Positions 50,343 to 58,981 of a DNA stretch of 64,000 nucleotides are shown here, one piece after another. Source of the stretch: Mycobacterium sp. AZCC_0083 (GTDB lineage: Bacteria > Actinomycetota > Actinomycetes > Mycobacteriales > Mycobacteriaceae); assembly GCF_014202335.1 (NCBI RefSeq), contig NZ_JACHGP010000020.1, positions 62,001 through 126,000 on the forward strand, written 5' to 3'. Position 1 is the first letter of the stretch, and every line of letters begins with the position of its first letter. The notes under the pieces were generated by a model, which was not told where the DNA came from, made no database searches, and was given only the letters and a program-made list of their open reading frames with translations. The position numbers and the translations under genes are program-made.

Positions 50343-51976
50343 TGTTGACGCGTTTCGTCCGAATCCAGTTGACGATCTTCACGATTGCGTCGATTGTCGG
50401 CGTGCTGGTGATGGTCTTCTCCTACATTCAGGCGCCGACCCTGCTCGGTGTCGGCCGCATCACCGTCACGTTGGAACTGCCCGCCTCCGGTGGCCTTTAC
50501 CGCTTCAGCAACGTGACCTACCGAGGAGTCCAGATCGGCAAGGTGACCGCGGTCGGGCTAACGCCGAACGGCCCGAAAGCGACGCTATCCCTTGACACGT
50601 CGCCCAGGATCCCGGCAGACCTGCAAGCGGAGGTGCGCAGCATCTCGGCGGTCGGCGAGCAGTACGTCGACCTGCGGCCACACACAGACTCGGGGCCCTA
50701 CCTGAAAGACGGCTCGGTAATCCCGGCGCGCGACACCACGATTCCACAAGCGGTTGGCCCGATGCTGGATCAGGTCAGTGCCCTGATCACCAGCATTCCG
50801 AAGGACAAACTCAGCGGATTGCTCGACGAGTCGTTCAAGGGTCTCAACGGGGCCGGCTACGACCTGGGTTCGCTGTTCGACTCGTCAGCCAAGGTGGTCG
50901 GCGACGTCAACGGCGTCGCCGACTCCACGCGGACCCTGGTCGACGACGTCGCGCCGCTGTTGGATTCGCAAGCCGACACCACCGACGCGATCAGGACCTG
51001 GGCGCGCAGCCTAGCCGGAGTCACCGAGCAGGTAGCGACGGACGACCAACAGGTGCGTACGCTTCTGCAAACCGGTCCCGGCGCCGCCAACGAGGTGTCT
51101 CGACTCCTCAACCAGGTCAAACCCACCCTGCCGGTGCTGCTCGCCAACCTCACCACAATCGGCCAGGTCGCGGTGACATACCACCCGTCACTGGAACAAC
51201 TCTTGGTGTTGCTACCGCCCTCGGTGGCCTCCACGCAGGCGTTCGGCCTGTCCAGGAACAACCCGACCGGGTTTCCCCTTGGCGACTTCGGCGTCAGCAT
51301 CGGCGATCCGCCCGCATGCACTGTTGGGTTTCTCCCACCCTCGCAGTGGCGATCCCCAGCCGACACGTCCACGGTCGATACCCCCGACGGGCTGTACTGC
51401 AAACTGCCCCAGGATTCACCCATCGTGGTTCGCGGTGCCCGCAACTACCCGTGCATGGGGCACCCCGGGAAGCGTGCGCCGACCGTGCAATTGTGTAACG
51501 ACCCCAACGGGTATCAACCGTTGGCGCTGCGCCAACATGCGACCGGCCCCTATCCGCTGGACCCGAACCTCATCTCGCAGGGCATCCCGCCCGATGACCG
51601 GGTTACCTTCGGCGACAACATCTTCGGTCCGGTGGAAGGGACGCCGATGCCACCGGGAGTGCCTCCGCCGCGGGCACCTGAAGGCCCCGAGGGTGCTCCA
51701 CCGCTACCAGAGCCCGCTCAGATTCCGTCGCCAGCCGTACAGGCACCGCCATCACCAATTGCGGCTCCACCACCAACCGCCGCCGATGGTGGTGTGGCGC
51801 CCGCAGCTCCGAGTTCGTTGCGCACGGCCGAGTCGGGGGCGGGGCCTTCGGTTGCCGTCGTGCAATACAACCCGCAGACAGGCATGTACGTCACTCCCGA
51901 TGGCCAGGTGTTCGAACAGTCGGACCTAGTGGCGCAGGCGGCGCCAAAGACGTGGAAGGACATGCTGCCCACCTAG
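50339..51976 (+). CDS. mceF: Mce family protein F
   Basis: A 545-residue Mce protein, the last subunit. ATG 50339 overlaps the mceE stop; ATG 50342 is an equally placed alternative. N-terminal anchor (LTIFTIASIVGVLVMVFSYI), MCE domain (RITVTLELPASGGLYRFSNV), helical region, then a long low-complexity Pro/Ala C-terminus ending VTPDGQVFEQSDLVAQ. The closing region resembles MceF tails. A 6-bp hairpin follows at 51998. Confidence 0.92.
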   Translation: MMLTRFVRIQLTIFTIASIVGVLVMVFSYIQAPTLLGVGRITVTLELPASGGLYRFSNVTYRGVQIGKVTAVGLTPNGPKATLSLDTSPRIPADLQAEVRSISAVGEQYVDLRPHTDSGPYLKDGSVIPARDTTIPQAVGPMLDQVSALITSIPKDKLSGLLDESFKGLNGAGYDLGSLFDSSAKVVGDVNGVADSTRTLVDDVAPLLDSQADTTDAIRTWARSLAGVTEQVATDDQQVRTLLQTGPGAANEVSRLLNQVKPTLPVLLANLTTIGQVAVTYHPSLEQLLVLLPPSVASTQAFGLSRNNPTGFPLGDFGVSIGDPPACTVGFLPPSQWRSPADTSTVDTPDGLYCKLPQDSPIVVRGARNYPCMGHPGKRAPTVQLCNDPNGYQPLALRQHATGPYPLDPNLISQGIPPDDRVTFGDNIFGPVEGTPMPPGVPPPRAPEGPEGAPPLPEPAQIPSPAVQAPPSPIAAPPPTAADGGVAPAAPSSLRTAESGAGPSVAVVQYNPQTGMYVTPDGQVFEQSDLVAQAAPKTWKDMLPT

Positions 51977-51997
51977 ATTCGGCCGAGCCGGCCTCTC

Positions 51998-52014
51998 GAT
52001 CGGTTCCGCCGATC
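51998..52014. terminator. hairpin after mce operon
   Basis: GATCGG-TTCCG-CCGATC forms a perfect 6-bp stem with a 5-base loop, 22 bases after the mceF stop and 33 bases before the next start. There is no U-tract. It may attenuate or terminate mce transcription before the secreted-protein gene, or act as an mRNA processing stem. Confidence 0.4.
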
Positions 52015-52046
52015 GCAAGTCAGCGTTTTGCGTAGAGGAGCGAGTG

Positions 52047-52562
52047 ATGAGCACACGTGGTGTGATCGCCTGCGCAACCGCGGTCGCGGTGGCGGTGATC
52101 GTCGGCGTGGGCACACCGGCGTCCGCCCGCGCTTCCGGAGATGGCCTCGCCCTCAATGGGACCTACCTCGCCACGTCGAACGGCGATTGGGCGAAGACGA
52201 ACGATTCCTACCACGACGAGACGACTGTCAGGAGCACCTGGACCATCACGTCTACGTGTTCCAACCCCGTCGATTGCACCGGCCAGGTGACGAGTGACCA
52301 GGGCTGGACCGCACCGATTCGCCACAACAGCGACGCATGGATCGTCGAGCGCGAAGTTCCGAACTGGGAGAAGTGTCCCGACGGCACCGCCGCCCCGGGC
52401 CACCAGAGGTACAGATTCTGGCCCGTCGACGCGACGGGCTACGTGGCGGTCGGGTCGCCAACGCTGGGAGGCGAGGAGAGAACGACGGGCCCCAGCGGCG
52501 CCTGCGGCGTCAACAAACTGCTTGTCATCAGGATGCCGTTCAGGCTGGACGAGGTGGCGTAG
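52047..52562 (+). CDS. secreted protein of unknown function
   Basis: A 171-residue protein. ATG 52047 has GAGGAG six bases upstream; GTG 52044 is just before. Residues 1-30 form a Sec-type signal (VIACATAVAVAVIVGVGTPA, cleavage near ASARA). The mature part is small, beta-rich and has four cysteines (TCSNPVDC and later ones in EKCPDG and SGACGV) that could form two disulfides. Similar small secreted proteins commonly lie near mce operons in mycobacteria. I do not recognise the family by name. Confidence 0.75.
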   Translation: MSTRGVIACATAVAVAVIVGVGTPASARASGDGLALNGTYLATSNGDWAKTNDSYHDETTVRSTWTITSTCSNPVDCTGQVTSDQGWTAPIRHNSDAWIVEREVPNWEKCPDGTAAPGHQRYRFWPVDATGYVAVGSPTLGGEERTTGPSGACGVNKLLVIRMPFRLDEVA

Positions 52563-52566
52563 ATCG

Positions 52567-53016
52567 ATGATCGCGGATCGCAGGCGAACAGCAGTCCGGG
52601 AAACGCCGAACCTCCTTCGCCCATGGGCTCGTAAAGTGGTCCGATTCGACATGCTGGCGGGCGCTGTGTTGCTGGCCGTAGGGGTAGTGGCCGCACCGCC
52701 TGCCGCCGCCGAACCGACTGCCTGCGACGTCCCCAGTTGCACACCGGGCATCGCCCCCGGCGCGGTCATCGGCGCACCGTGCGATAGCACCACCTACTAC
52801 GTGTTCGCGACCACGTCGTGGGGACGGCTGGTCTTCTGCGGTTCGCCAAGAAGGTTCGCGCCCAGATACTTTCGGTCACCTTCGATGGCAGGCATCAAAG
52901 AACTGGACAGCAACTGCGTGGGTTACGACAACAACGTCGCGCAAGCGCCCGATGGGATGTTCCTCACCTGCATCGCAACGAACGGGCAATCGCTTTGGGT
53001 ACGCGGTGACACCTAG
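52567..53016 (+). CDS. secreted Cys-containing protein of unknown function
   Basis: A 149-residue protein with a positively charged start and a signal segment (MLAGAVLLAVGVVAAPPAAA) whose core begins at Met29. ATG 52567 keeps the basic residues before it; ATG 52651 is an alternative that loses them. The mature protein has paired cysteines (CDVPSC, then APCDST, FCGSP, NCVGY, TCIATN), so it is probably disulfide-stabilised outside the cell. It lies four bases after the previous secreted-protein gene. No named family recognised. Confidence 0.68.
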   Translation: MIADRRRTAVRETPNLLRPWARKVVRFDMLAGAVLLAVGVVAAPPAAAEPTACDVPSCTPGIAPGAVIGAPCDSTTYYVFATTSWGRLVFCGSPRRFAPRYFRSPSMAGIKELDSNCVGYDNNVAQAPDGMFLTCIATNGQSLWVRGDT

Positions 53017-53050
53017 GATTGGACCCGCCACTCCCGAGCACGGGCAATGA

Positions 53051-54547
53051 ATGGCTAGCCGGCGCCAAGCGGCCATTCGACTCGGAGCCAGCTACGCGGC
53101 GGGGCTGACGTTCGCGCACATCCTCGCCGCCGCGGCAGTCTCATTGGTAGTCGTCTCGCTCACCCGAAACACCGTAGGTGACGCGAGCAACCTGCTCACG
53201 ACGAGGAATCTGATCGCGCTGTGCGGTCTGGTCGCAGTCTCGGCCACCGTCGGTGCAGTCGCCGGAGTCCTCAACATGGTTCCGTCCTTCCGCTGGTTCG
53301 CCGACGGCGCTGAACCAACGCCGGCACAACAACGCGCGGCGCTGAGCATCGCTACTCGCCAGACCATCGTCCAGTTCGGTATCTGGGCAGCCAGCGGTGC
53401 GGTGTTTTCTCTGGTCAACCTCCACTCTGGCGGCGGTGTCGCCTACATGATCGGCGCGGCCATCTTGGTCGGGGGTGCCACCACCGCCTGCCTGGGCTAC
53501 CTCATAACGCAGCGGACCTTGCGCCCCATTCTTGCGGCCTCGATGAAGACGGCAACGGCGACCGGCGAAATGCCCGGCGTGCTAGCACGATTGATGATTA
53601 CCTGGGCTCTCTTCAGTGCGCTGCCCACGGCGGGGATCGCGCTGATCGTGTTGGCACGCTCCAACGGATGGTTCGTCCAGAAGTCAGCGCCAGTCGAAAC
53701 GCCAATTCTTGTGCTCGCCGCTATGTCGCTCCTCTTTGGATTTCGGGCGATGGTCTTGGTTGCCCGGTCGATCTCGGATCCCGTTCGCGACGTCGTCGTC
53801 GCTATGACCCAGGTGGAACGAGGCCAAAGCGGGGCGTTCGTCGACGTGTACGAGCCCTCCGAAATCGGCCGCCTGCAGATCGGGTTCAACCGCATGGTGG
53901 CAGGACTGCAGGAACGCGAACAGCTCCGCGACCTCTTCGGACGCCACGTGGGCGTCGACGTTGCGCGCCACGCACTTCAACAAGACGACTCGCTGTCCGG
54001 CGACGTCCGAGAGGTCGCCGTATTGTTCGTCGACTTGGTGGGATCAACCACGATTGCCGCGTCCCGCCCACCAGAGGCAGTGGCGGAAATCCTCAACGAC
54101 TTCTTCCGCATCGTGGTCGCCGCCGTCGATCATCGTCAGGGTCTGATCAACAAGTTCGAAGGCGACGCCGTACTGGCAGTCTTCGGGGCCCCGCTCGGCA
54201 TCGAAGAGCCAGCGTCGGCCGCGCTCGCGACAGCAAGAGCGCTCGGCACCGAGCTAAAGAAATTGCCCCTCGTGGACTTCGGTATCGGAGTGTCCGCGGG
54301 TCCGGTGTTCGCCGGCAACATCGGCGCTGAGAACCGCTACGAATATACGGTCGTCGGTGACGTAGTCAACGAGGCCGCCCGGTTGGCCGATCGCGCCAAA
54401 GATTGGCGTTCCAGAGTTTTGGCGTCCGGCGATGCGATCGCCCGAGCCCAGGCGACCGAACGGTGCCACTGGGCAATGCGGGGGTCCACGGCGCTTCGCG
54501 GCCGATCGGCGGTCACGGAGCTGGCGGAACCAATGCTGAATGAATGA
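53051..54547 (+). CDS. membrane class III adenylate cyclase with HAMP domain
   Basis: A 498-residue protein: about six membrane helices in residues 10-240, a HAMP-type linker at about 238-292 (SISDPVRDVVVAMTQVERGQ), then a class III cyclase domain from about 320. Metal-binding aspartates are Asp328 (LFVDLVGST) and Asp372 (FEGDAVLAVFG); Lys368 and Asp437 (VVGDVVNEAARL) indicate ATP specificity; Asn440 and Arg444 support transition-state binding. The layout matches the mycobacterial Rv1318c/Rv3645-type cyclases. It converts ATP to cAMP in response to membrane state. Why it follows the mce cluster is unclear; cAMP signalling over lipid uptake is a possibility. Confidence 0.9.
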   Translation: MASRRQAAIRLGASYAAGLTFAHILAAAAVSLVVVSLTRNTVGDASNLLTTRNLIALCGLVAVSATVGAVAGVLNMVPSFRWFADGAEPTPAQQRAALSIATRQTIVQFGIWAASGAVFSLVNLHSGGGVAYMIGAAILVGGATTACLGYLITQRTLRPILAASMKTATATGEMPGVLARLMITWALFSALPTAGIALIVLARSNGWFVQKSAPVETPILVLAAMSLLFGFRAMVLVARSISDPVRDVVVAMTQVERGQSGAFVDVYEPSEIGRLQIGFNRMVAGLQEREQLRDLFGRHVGVDVARHALQQDDSLSGDVREVAVLFVDLVGSTTIAASRPPEAVAEILNDFFRIVVAAVDHRQGLINKFEGDAVLAVFGAPLGIEEPASAALATARALGTELKKLPLVDFGIGVSAGPVFAGNIGAENRYEYTVVGDVVNEAARLADRAKDWRSRVLASGDAIARAQATERCHWAMRGSTALRGRSAVTELAEPMLNE

Positions 54548-54639
54548 AACCTGAGGGATTGCATTCGAACTGGTGTTGCAGCTCGATGCATTGCCGTCCG
54601 CGGGTGCCCTGGGATCGGGTCCCTGGAACCGGGCACTTC

Positions 54640-54879
54640 GGGCCTTGATCGTGGCCATGCGTGATTCGGCGTCGACGACATGGAGCGAGTCGTCGCCGCT
54701 GCTGGTCACGTACGCCTTGTGCGTAGAAGCGTCCGACGCGACGTCGGGCATCGGACCGGCGCCGACGTTGAACGTCGCCGTGACCTTGGGCGGGCCAAGC
54801 GACGCCTCGCTGGATTCGGTTCCACACGCTGCCAAGCGCTCACGGCGAGCACCACGACCGAAAATCCGATGGCCCGCAT
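54640..54879 (-). pseudogene. YVTN beta-propeller lipoprotein, frameshifted and truncated
   Basis: On the minus strand, ATG 54879 opens a lipoprotein-like signal (MRAIGFSVVVLAVSA). The expected lipobox, LAACGTES, continues in another frame, so there is a frameshift at about 54830-54842. The shifted frame then encodes one propeller blade (VTATFNVGAGPMP, then THKAYVTSSGDDSLHVVD), matching the YVTN repeat pattern, before resemblance stops near 54640. The other blades are missing. An AATACC-type repeat lies upstream at 55018-55033. Confidence 0.6.
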
Positions 54880-54899
54880 CCCGGATGACCGATCGGGCT

Positions 54900-55050
54900 A
54901 GAGCGGACATCTCATCTACGGCGTCTCCCGGATCGACTCAGATCACTCGTGGCCGACATTCTGTCGCCGGATAGCGGAGTGTCTGTGCCGCCTGAAGAGA
55001 ACTTCATCGCGCCACCATATACTGATAGGTATTTGAAGGACAATCGGTAT
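54900..55050. other. intergenic, no gene seen
   Basis: Between the YVTN pseudogene and the TetR gene there is no supported gene; 54548-54639 is also empty. The AT-rich part contains the repeat at 55018-55033 and a second GGTATT half-site at about 55046-55051. Confidence 0.5.
55018..55033. promoter_or_regulatory. operator candidate, imperfect copy of AATACC palindrome
   Basis: TATACTGATAGGTATT: 12 of 16 positions match the perfect palindrome AATACC-AAGA-GGTATT at 56950-56965. It would control the leftward YVTN gene remnant. The TetR gene between the two sites (55051-55668) is the natural candidate regulator. Confidence 0.45.
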
Positions 55051-55668
55051 TTAGTGTTTCCGAACCCTGGGACTCGACGTCAGGATGCCCAGGATCGCGT
55101 CGACCACCTGTCCGGCACTGCTCGGCTCCGACGACTGATCGGTCGGCTGCTGCAGGCGAATGCCGTTGGCCAGTGCCATCATCGACGCGGCCAGGTCTCG
55201 CGCATCGATCGGCAATGCCACGGACAGCTTCTCGAAGTAGTCGCGCAGGATTTGGGCGAGGGCGTCGATCTGCTTGCGCTGCAGCGCGTAGTACTCGTTC
55301 GCGAAATCCGGGCTTCTCCTGGCATGTAACTGCAGCTCGATGGCCAGCTCAGGGCAGTCGCTGTTCACGAACGCGGTGTTGAGCCAGTCGGTGACCGCTG
55401 CACGCAGATCGTTGGGTTCGAGGCCGACAAGCCTCTCGAGATCCGCCATGTCGCGCTCGGAGTACCGACGCAAGAGTTCCAGCAGGATCGCTTCCTTGTT
55501 GGGAAAGTTCGAGTAGAAGGCGCCCTTCGAGTAGCCGGCTTCGGCGGCGATCATGTCCGCCGACGCCCCGCCATATCCCAGCCGCGAGAACGCTTCCTGT
55601 GCCGCGGAGAGGAGCCGCTCCCGGGTGGCGGCCTGCTGTTCGGCCCTGGACAAACGGGTAGGTGGCAC
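55051..55668 (-). CDS. TetR-family transcriptional regulator
   Basis: A 205-residue TetR protein from GTG 55668. The HTH spans residues about 35-55 (ASADMIAAEAGYSKGAFYSN) followed by FPNKEAILLELL. The C-terminal domain is helical with an acidic/His-rich stretch. Its 5' end abuts a 30-bp tandem repeat. Related palindromes at 55018-55033 and 56950-56965 flank the locus, so it probably represses the epimerase gene and the YVTN gene, and perhaps the divergent dioxygenase fusion. Confidence 0.87.
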   Translation of the reverse strand: MPPTRLSRAEQQAATRERLLSAAQEAFSRLGYGGASADMIAAEAGYSKGAFYSNFPNKEAILLELLRRYSERDMADLERLVGLEPNDLRAAVTDWLNTAFVNSDCPELAIELQLHARRSPDFANEYYALQRKQIDALAQILRDYFEKLSVALPIDARDLAASMMALANGIRLQQPTDQSSEPSSAGQVVDAILGILTSSPRVRKH

Positions 55669-55790
55669 GGATCAAACCCCCCCGTCGCTTCGCTCGCCCC
55701 GGATCAAAACCCCGTCGCTTCGCTCGCCCCGGATCAAAACCCCGTCGCTTCGCTCGCCCCGGATCAAAACCCCGTCGCTTCGCTCGCCCC
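55669..55790. repeat. 30-bp tandem repeat, four copies
   Basis: Three perfect head-to-tail copies (55701-55730, 55731-55760, 55761-55790) of a 30-base unit beginning GGATCAAAACCCCGTCGC, preceded by a 32-base variant at 55669-55700 with a shifted C-run. There are no spacers, so it is not CRISPR. The unit is not self-complementary. It lies between the TetR start and the epimerase stop and directly adjoins the TetR start codon, so copy number could affect TetR expression. It resembles a mycobacterial minisatellite. Confidence 0.85.
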
Positions 55791-55847
55791 GATGCCCTTC
55801 GTCATTCGAAGATCATGAGGTATCTCGATGACAGCCTAGCCAAGCCG

Positions 55848-56924
55848 CTAGGTGGAGAGGCGCGCATACGACCCGAATTCCACGTCCTCCAGGATGTCCG
55901 TGCGGCGGGGTGACCACTGCACGAGGTCACGCGTTTTGTCCGAGGACAGGCGCTTGTTGAGGCAGAGGCTGATGCCCGTGCCGAAGCTCGGCGGCGGCGT
56001 CAGTGCGCGGCCGAGCCTGCTGGTGATGCTGGATGGCAGGCCCCGAGTGAGCCGAAGCCCTAGTCGTGCAACCGTGTTGAGCCCGAGCATCTGCTCCAAG
56101 GTGAAGTTGTCGGTTCGATCGCCGGCACCGATCATCCGGCTGACGGCCGCCGCCAAGTCGCGATGGCTCACATCCTCGACCACGCCATGTAGAACTGCTC
56201 CCTGCGGCGCACGCTCCACCGCCAGGGAGTAGAGATCTGCAAGATCATCGATGTGGACGTAGCTCTGCCGCGTCGCGCCCGTCCCGAGATGAGCGCCGCG
56301 TCCGTTGGCGCGGGCCATGGCAATGACGGCCGGAACGTCGAGGCTGCCGCCGTTGCCATAGACGAGTCCCGGTCGCACGACGATGCCACGGACACCGGGG
56401 TCAGCGAGGACGACGTGTTCTGTCTCGACTCGTGCGGCCATCGCCTCACCGAGTCCAGCGACCAGCATCGGGTACACGCGTGCCGACCGGGGTGCGAATA
56501 CTTCCTCGGGCAGCGGCAGAGCGGCGTCTTCGTCATAGACGGCCTCGGTCGCATCGCCGCCGTTGAAGACGCCGAAAACCGCTGAGCCGCTGGTGAATAC
56601 CAATGCCTTGCCTGAGCTCCCGAGCGCTTCCTGCATTGCCCGGACGGCCGCCCGATCCCTGGCGAATGTGTCGGCGTTGTCTCCCTGAGAGGCGCCGACA
56701 CTCGCGGTGCTGACTACCGCGTCGACGTCCGAGGTGATGATGGCGTTCGCCAGACTCGAGGAGTCGGCGAAGTCGCCCATGACCGGAGCCAAACCCATCT
56801 GACGCAGCTTCGCCGCCGACTGCTCGGAACGCGCCAATCCGAGGACTTCGTGTCCTCTGGCGACGAGCGCCGTGGCGACGGCGCTTCCGATGTAGCCGGT
56901 GGCGCCGGTGACGAGGATCTTCAT
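55848..56924 (-). CDS. NAD-dependent epimerase/dehydratase (extended SDR)
   Basis: A 358-residue extended SDR. MKILVTGATGYIGSAVATAL is the N-terminal Rossmann motif; VVSTASVGA and VFTSGSAVFG are the later strands. The usual YxxxK tyrosine is hard to place: the region reads RVYPMLVAGLGEAM, with Tyr but Leu/Val and no lysine four residues on, so activity may be atypical (NmrA/atypical SDR-like). ATG 56924 is chosen for the MKILVTG start and GGAGC upstream. A perfect operator-like palindrome sits 26-41 bases upstream. It may be regulated by the adjacent TetR. Confidence 0.82.
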   Translation of the reverse strand: MKILVTGATGYIGSAVATALVARGHEVLGLARSEQSAAKLRQMGLAPVMGDFADSSSLANAIITSDVDAVVSTASVGASQGDNADTFARDRAAVRAMQEALGSSGKALVFTSGSAVFGVFNGGDATEAVYDEDAALPLPEEVFAPRSARVYPMLVAGLGEAMAARVETEHVVLADPGVRGIVVRPGLVYGNGGSLDVPAVIAMARANGRGAHLGTGATRQSYVHIDDLADLYSLAVERAPQGAVLHGVVEDVSHRDLAAAVSRMIGAGDRTDNFTLEQMLGLNTVARLGLRLTRGLPSSITSRLGRALTPPPSFGTGISLCLNKRLSSDKTRDLVQWSPRRTDILEDVEFGSYARLST

Positions 56925-56949
56925 GGATCGCTCCGAACGTGAGCAGTAA

Positions 56950-56965
56950 AATACCAAGAGGTATT
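56950..56965. promoter_or_regulatory. TetR operator candidate (perfect palindrome)
   Basis: AATACC-AAGA-GGTATT, perfect 6-bp arms, 26 bases upstream of the epimerase start and 82 bases before the divergent dioxygenase-fusion start at 57047. A partial copy is at 55018-55033, on the other side of the TetR gene. Confidence 0.6.
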
Positions 56966-57046
56966 CCAAAACCTATCAGACTTTCGATGTACGTGTGGAG
57001 AGGCGTTCCAAGAATCCATCAAGGTGCCCGCTACAGACTTCGAGGC

Positions 57047-58981
57047 ATGACCACGATTCCGCACGTACGGCAGTCCGTGAAGCGCAACCGGCTCGCCGAC
57101 CTGGCTCCGTTGTTCGACGCCCTGGCCGACGTCGCGATCCGCCGCCACGTCCCAGGCCCCGAGTTGCTTGCCCGTGTCGCGCAGGCCGGGCCGGCACTAG
57201 ATGCCATCGCAAGACCACCCAAGCAGGGCGAGCCGTACTCCCGTTTGATTCTGCGTGCCGACGACGAGGTCGAGATCATGGTCGCCCGCTGGCGTCCCGG
57301 GCACCGTTGCGCGCCGCACGACCACGGCGGCGCGGGCGGGTTCGTCATTGCCGTGGAGGGCACGTTCCAAGAGCGCCGATTCCGCTGGGACGGCGCACGA
57401 CTGGTAGTCGCCGAGACCACCACGCGGCCCGAGGGCGAAGCGATTGACATCTCGCCCGACGACATCCACGACATGGGTGCTGCGGAGGGCGGTCTGAGCC
57501 TGCATCTCTACAGCCCGCCGGCTCCCGGCATGCGGTTGTTCGACATGGAGCGGGCCGAAGTGCTGGAACTGGTGGGCAACTACGGCGCCTGGATTCCCGA
57601 AGGTGATCACCCCCGCATCCCGTTCGCGGACGTCGCACCCAAAACTGAAACAGCCCCATTGATTTGGGTGGCCCACACGACGCACTACCGCGGTGGGTCG
57701 GGTGAGTTCGCGGTGGCCGCGGCCACCATGGCCCGCGAGCTGGCTGCAGCGCATCCCGACGCCGAGGTGGTGATCTCCGGGCTGCATCACAAGGCTGACT
57801 TCCTCGCCGAGATGGCCCGGTTCACCGGCTCGGGCCGTGCGCTGAGCCAGCTGCACCTGATCAGCCATGCCGGGATGTACGGACCGATGTTCGGTTCGAC
57901 GGACTGGCCCGAGCAGTTCTCGCCGCACGAGTGGCGGACCATGGCGATTCCGTTCGCCCCCAACGGGCGGGCGCACTTTCACGCCTGCCGCACGGCGCGC
58001 TGGTTTGCACCCTTCTTCGCCGACGTCTTCGGAGTTCCGGCGTCTGGCAACCACAACTACACCACCGTCTCGGCCAGAAAGGATCACTTTGCCTGGGCAG
58101 GCCCCAATCCGACTGCGCGACAGGACCTTTATCTGATCGCTGCGCCCGGCAAGAAATCGCACGGGTGGGCAGGCCGCATCCGCAAGTATCTGGGCACCGC
58201 CGCGGAGGCGCCACTGCAGAGCCTTCCCGCCGCCACGAAGCCGGAGCGCTCCTACGATCGCGTCGCCGAGCTCTACGATCGCGCCTACGCCGACATCAGG
58301 GTCCGCGACGCCGAGTGGAAGTGGGTGGCGGACCGCGTGGCCAACGCCCGCGCCGAGCTCGGCCGTCCCCTGCGGGTGCTGGAGATCGGCTGCGGCAATG
58401 GCGCCTTGCTCCGTGCCATGGACGACGGTGGTGACATCGACTTCGGGATCGGACTCGACAGCTCCGCCGGGATGCTCGACCGGGCGCGCATGCGCAACCA
58501 GGACCGGGCCCGGTTGCGGTTCGGCAAGGTCAACGGTCCGGCGCTCGACGTTCCCGACGATCACGTCGACGTGGTGATCTCGTTTCTGTCCTTCCGGTAC
58601 CTGGACTGGGATCCGGTGATGGCCGAGATCCGGAGGGTGCTCGCGCCTGGCGGTCGGCTATGGGTGGTCGACATGGTCGAGCACCCGGTGCGCGTGCGTG
58701 AGTTGGGCGTGCTCGCGCGGTCAGCCGTTGCGCATCTGCGGACACGGCGTGCACGGCCGCAGTTCACCGCTGACCTGGCTGATCTGACGAGTCATCCCGA
58801 CTGGCGGGAAATGCTGCGGCACAATCCGATCCGGGCCGAGCACGAGTATCTCTGGTACTTCGGCAGCCGTTTCCCCGGCCGGCGATTGGAGACACTGACG
58901 GCAACCCCGACTCAGCGGGTGGTGGCATTCGATTCTGGTCCGTTGCCCAAGGGCCAAACCGCACCCCTCACCTACCCATGA
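57047..58981 (+). CDS. three-domain fusion: thiol-dioxygenase-like cupin, caspase-like domain, methyltransferase
   Basis: A 644-residue protein from ATG 57047 (GAGG upstream). Residues about 15-190 are a cysteine-dioxygenase-type cupin: iron ligands His91 and His93 (APHDHGGAGG), His141, and Tyr155 in SLHLYSPP; the cysteine of the animal Cys-Tyr crosslink is Gly98, as in bacterial thiol dioxygenases. Residues about 203-380 resemble a caspase/DUF4347-like fold with a possible dyad His274 (LHLISHAGMYG) and Cys314 (FHACRTARW). Residues about 400-640 are a class I SAM methyltransferase (RVLEIGCGNGALL, GIGLDSSAGML, VVISFLSFRYLDW). A racemase-like gene follows with four-base overlap. I know of no described protein with this set; the pathway is unknown, possibly processing of a thiol amino acid or peptide. 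Confidence 0.8.
   Translation: MTTIPHVRQSVKRNRLADLAPLFDALADVAIRRHVPGPELLARVAQAGPALDAIARPPKQGEPYSRLILRADDEVEIMVARWRPGHRCAPHDHGGAGGFVIAVEGTFQERRFRWDGARLVVAETTTRPEGEAIDISPDDIHDMGAAEGGLSLHLYSPPAPGMRLFDMERAEVLELVGNYGAWIPEGDHPRIPFADVAPKTETAPLIWVAHTTHYRGGSGEFAVAAATMARELAAAHPDAEVVISGLHHKADFLAEMARFTGSGRALSQLHLISHAGMYGPMFGSTDWPEQFSPHEWRTMAIPFAPNGRAHFHACRTARWFAPFFADVFGVPASGNHNYTTVSARKDHFAWAGPNPTARQDLYLIAAPGKKSHGWAGRIRKYLGTAAEAPLQSLPAATKPERSYDRVAELYDRAYADIRVRDAEWKWVADRVANARAELGRPLRVLEIGCGNGALLRAMDDGGDIDFGIGLDSSAGMLDRARMRNQDRARLRFGKVNGPALDVPDDHVDVVISFLSFRYLDWDPVMAEIRRVLAPGGRLWVVDMVEHPVRVRELGVLARSAVAHLRTRRARPQFTADLADLTSHPDWREMLRHNPIRAEHEYLWYFGSRFPGRRLETLTATPTQRVVAFDSGPLPKGQTAPLTYP

Noticed and set aside
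55669..55790. CRISPR array
   Set aside because: Copies are directly adjacent with no spacers and no cas genes are in the window.
57197..58564. 455-codon minus-strand frame opposite the dioxygenase fusion
   Set aside because: The plus-strand protein has three supported domains; the antisense frame has none.
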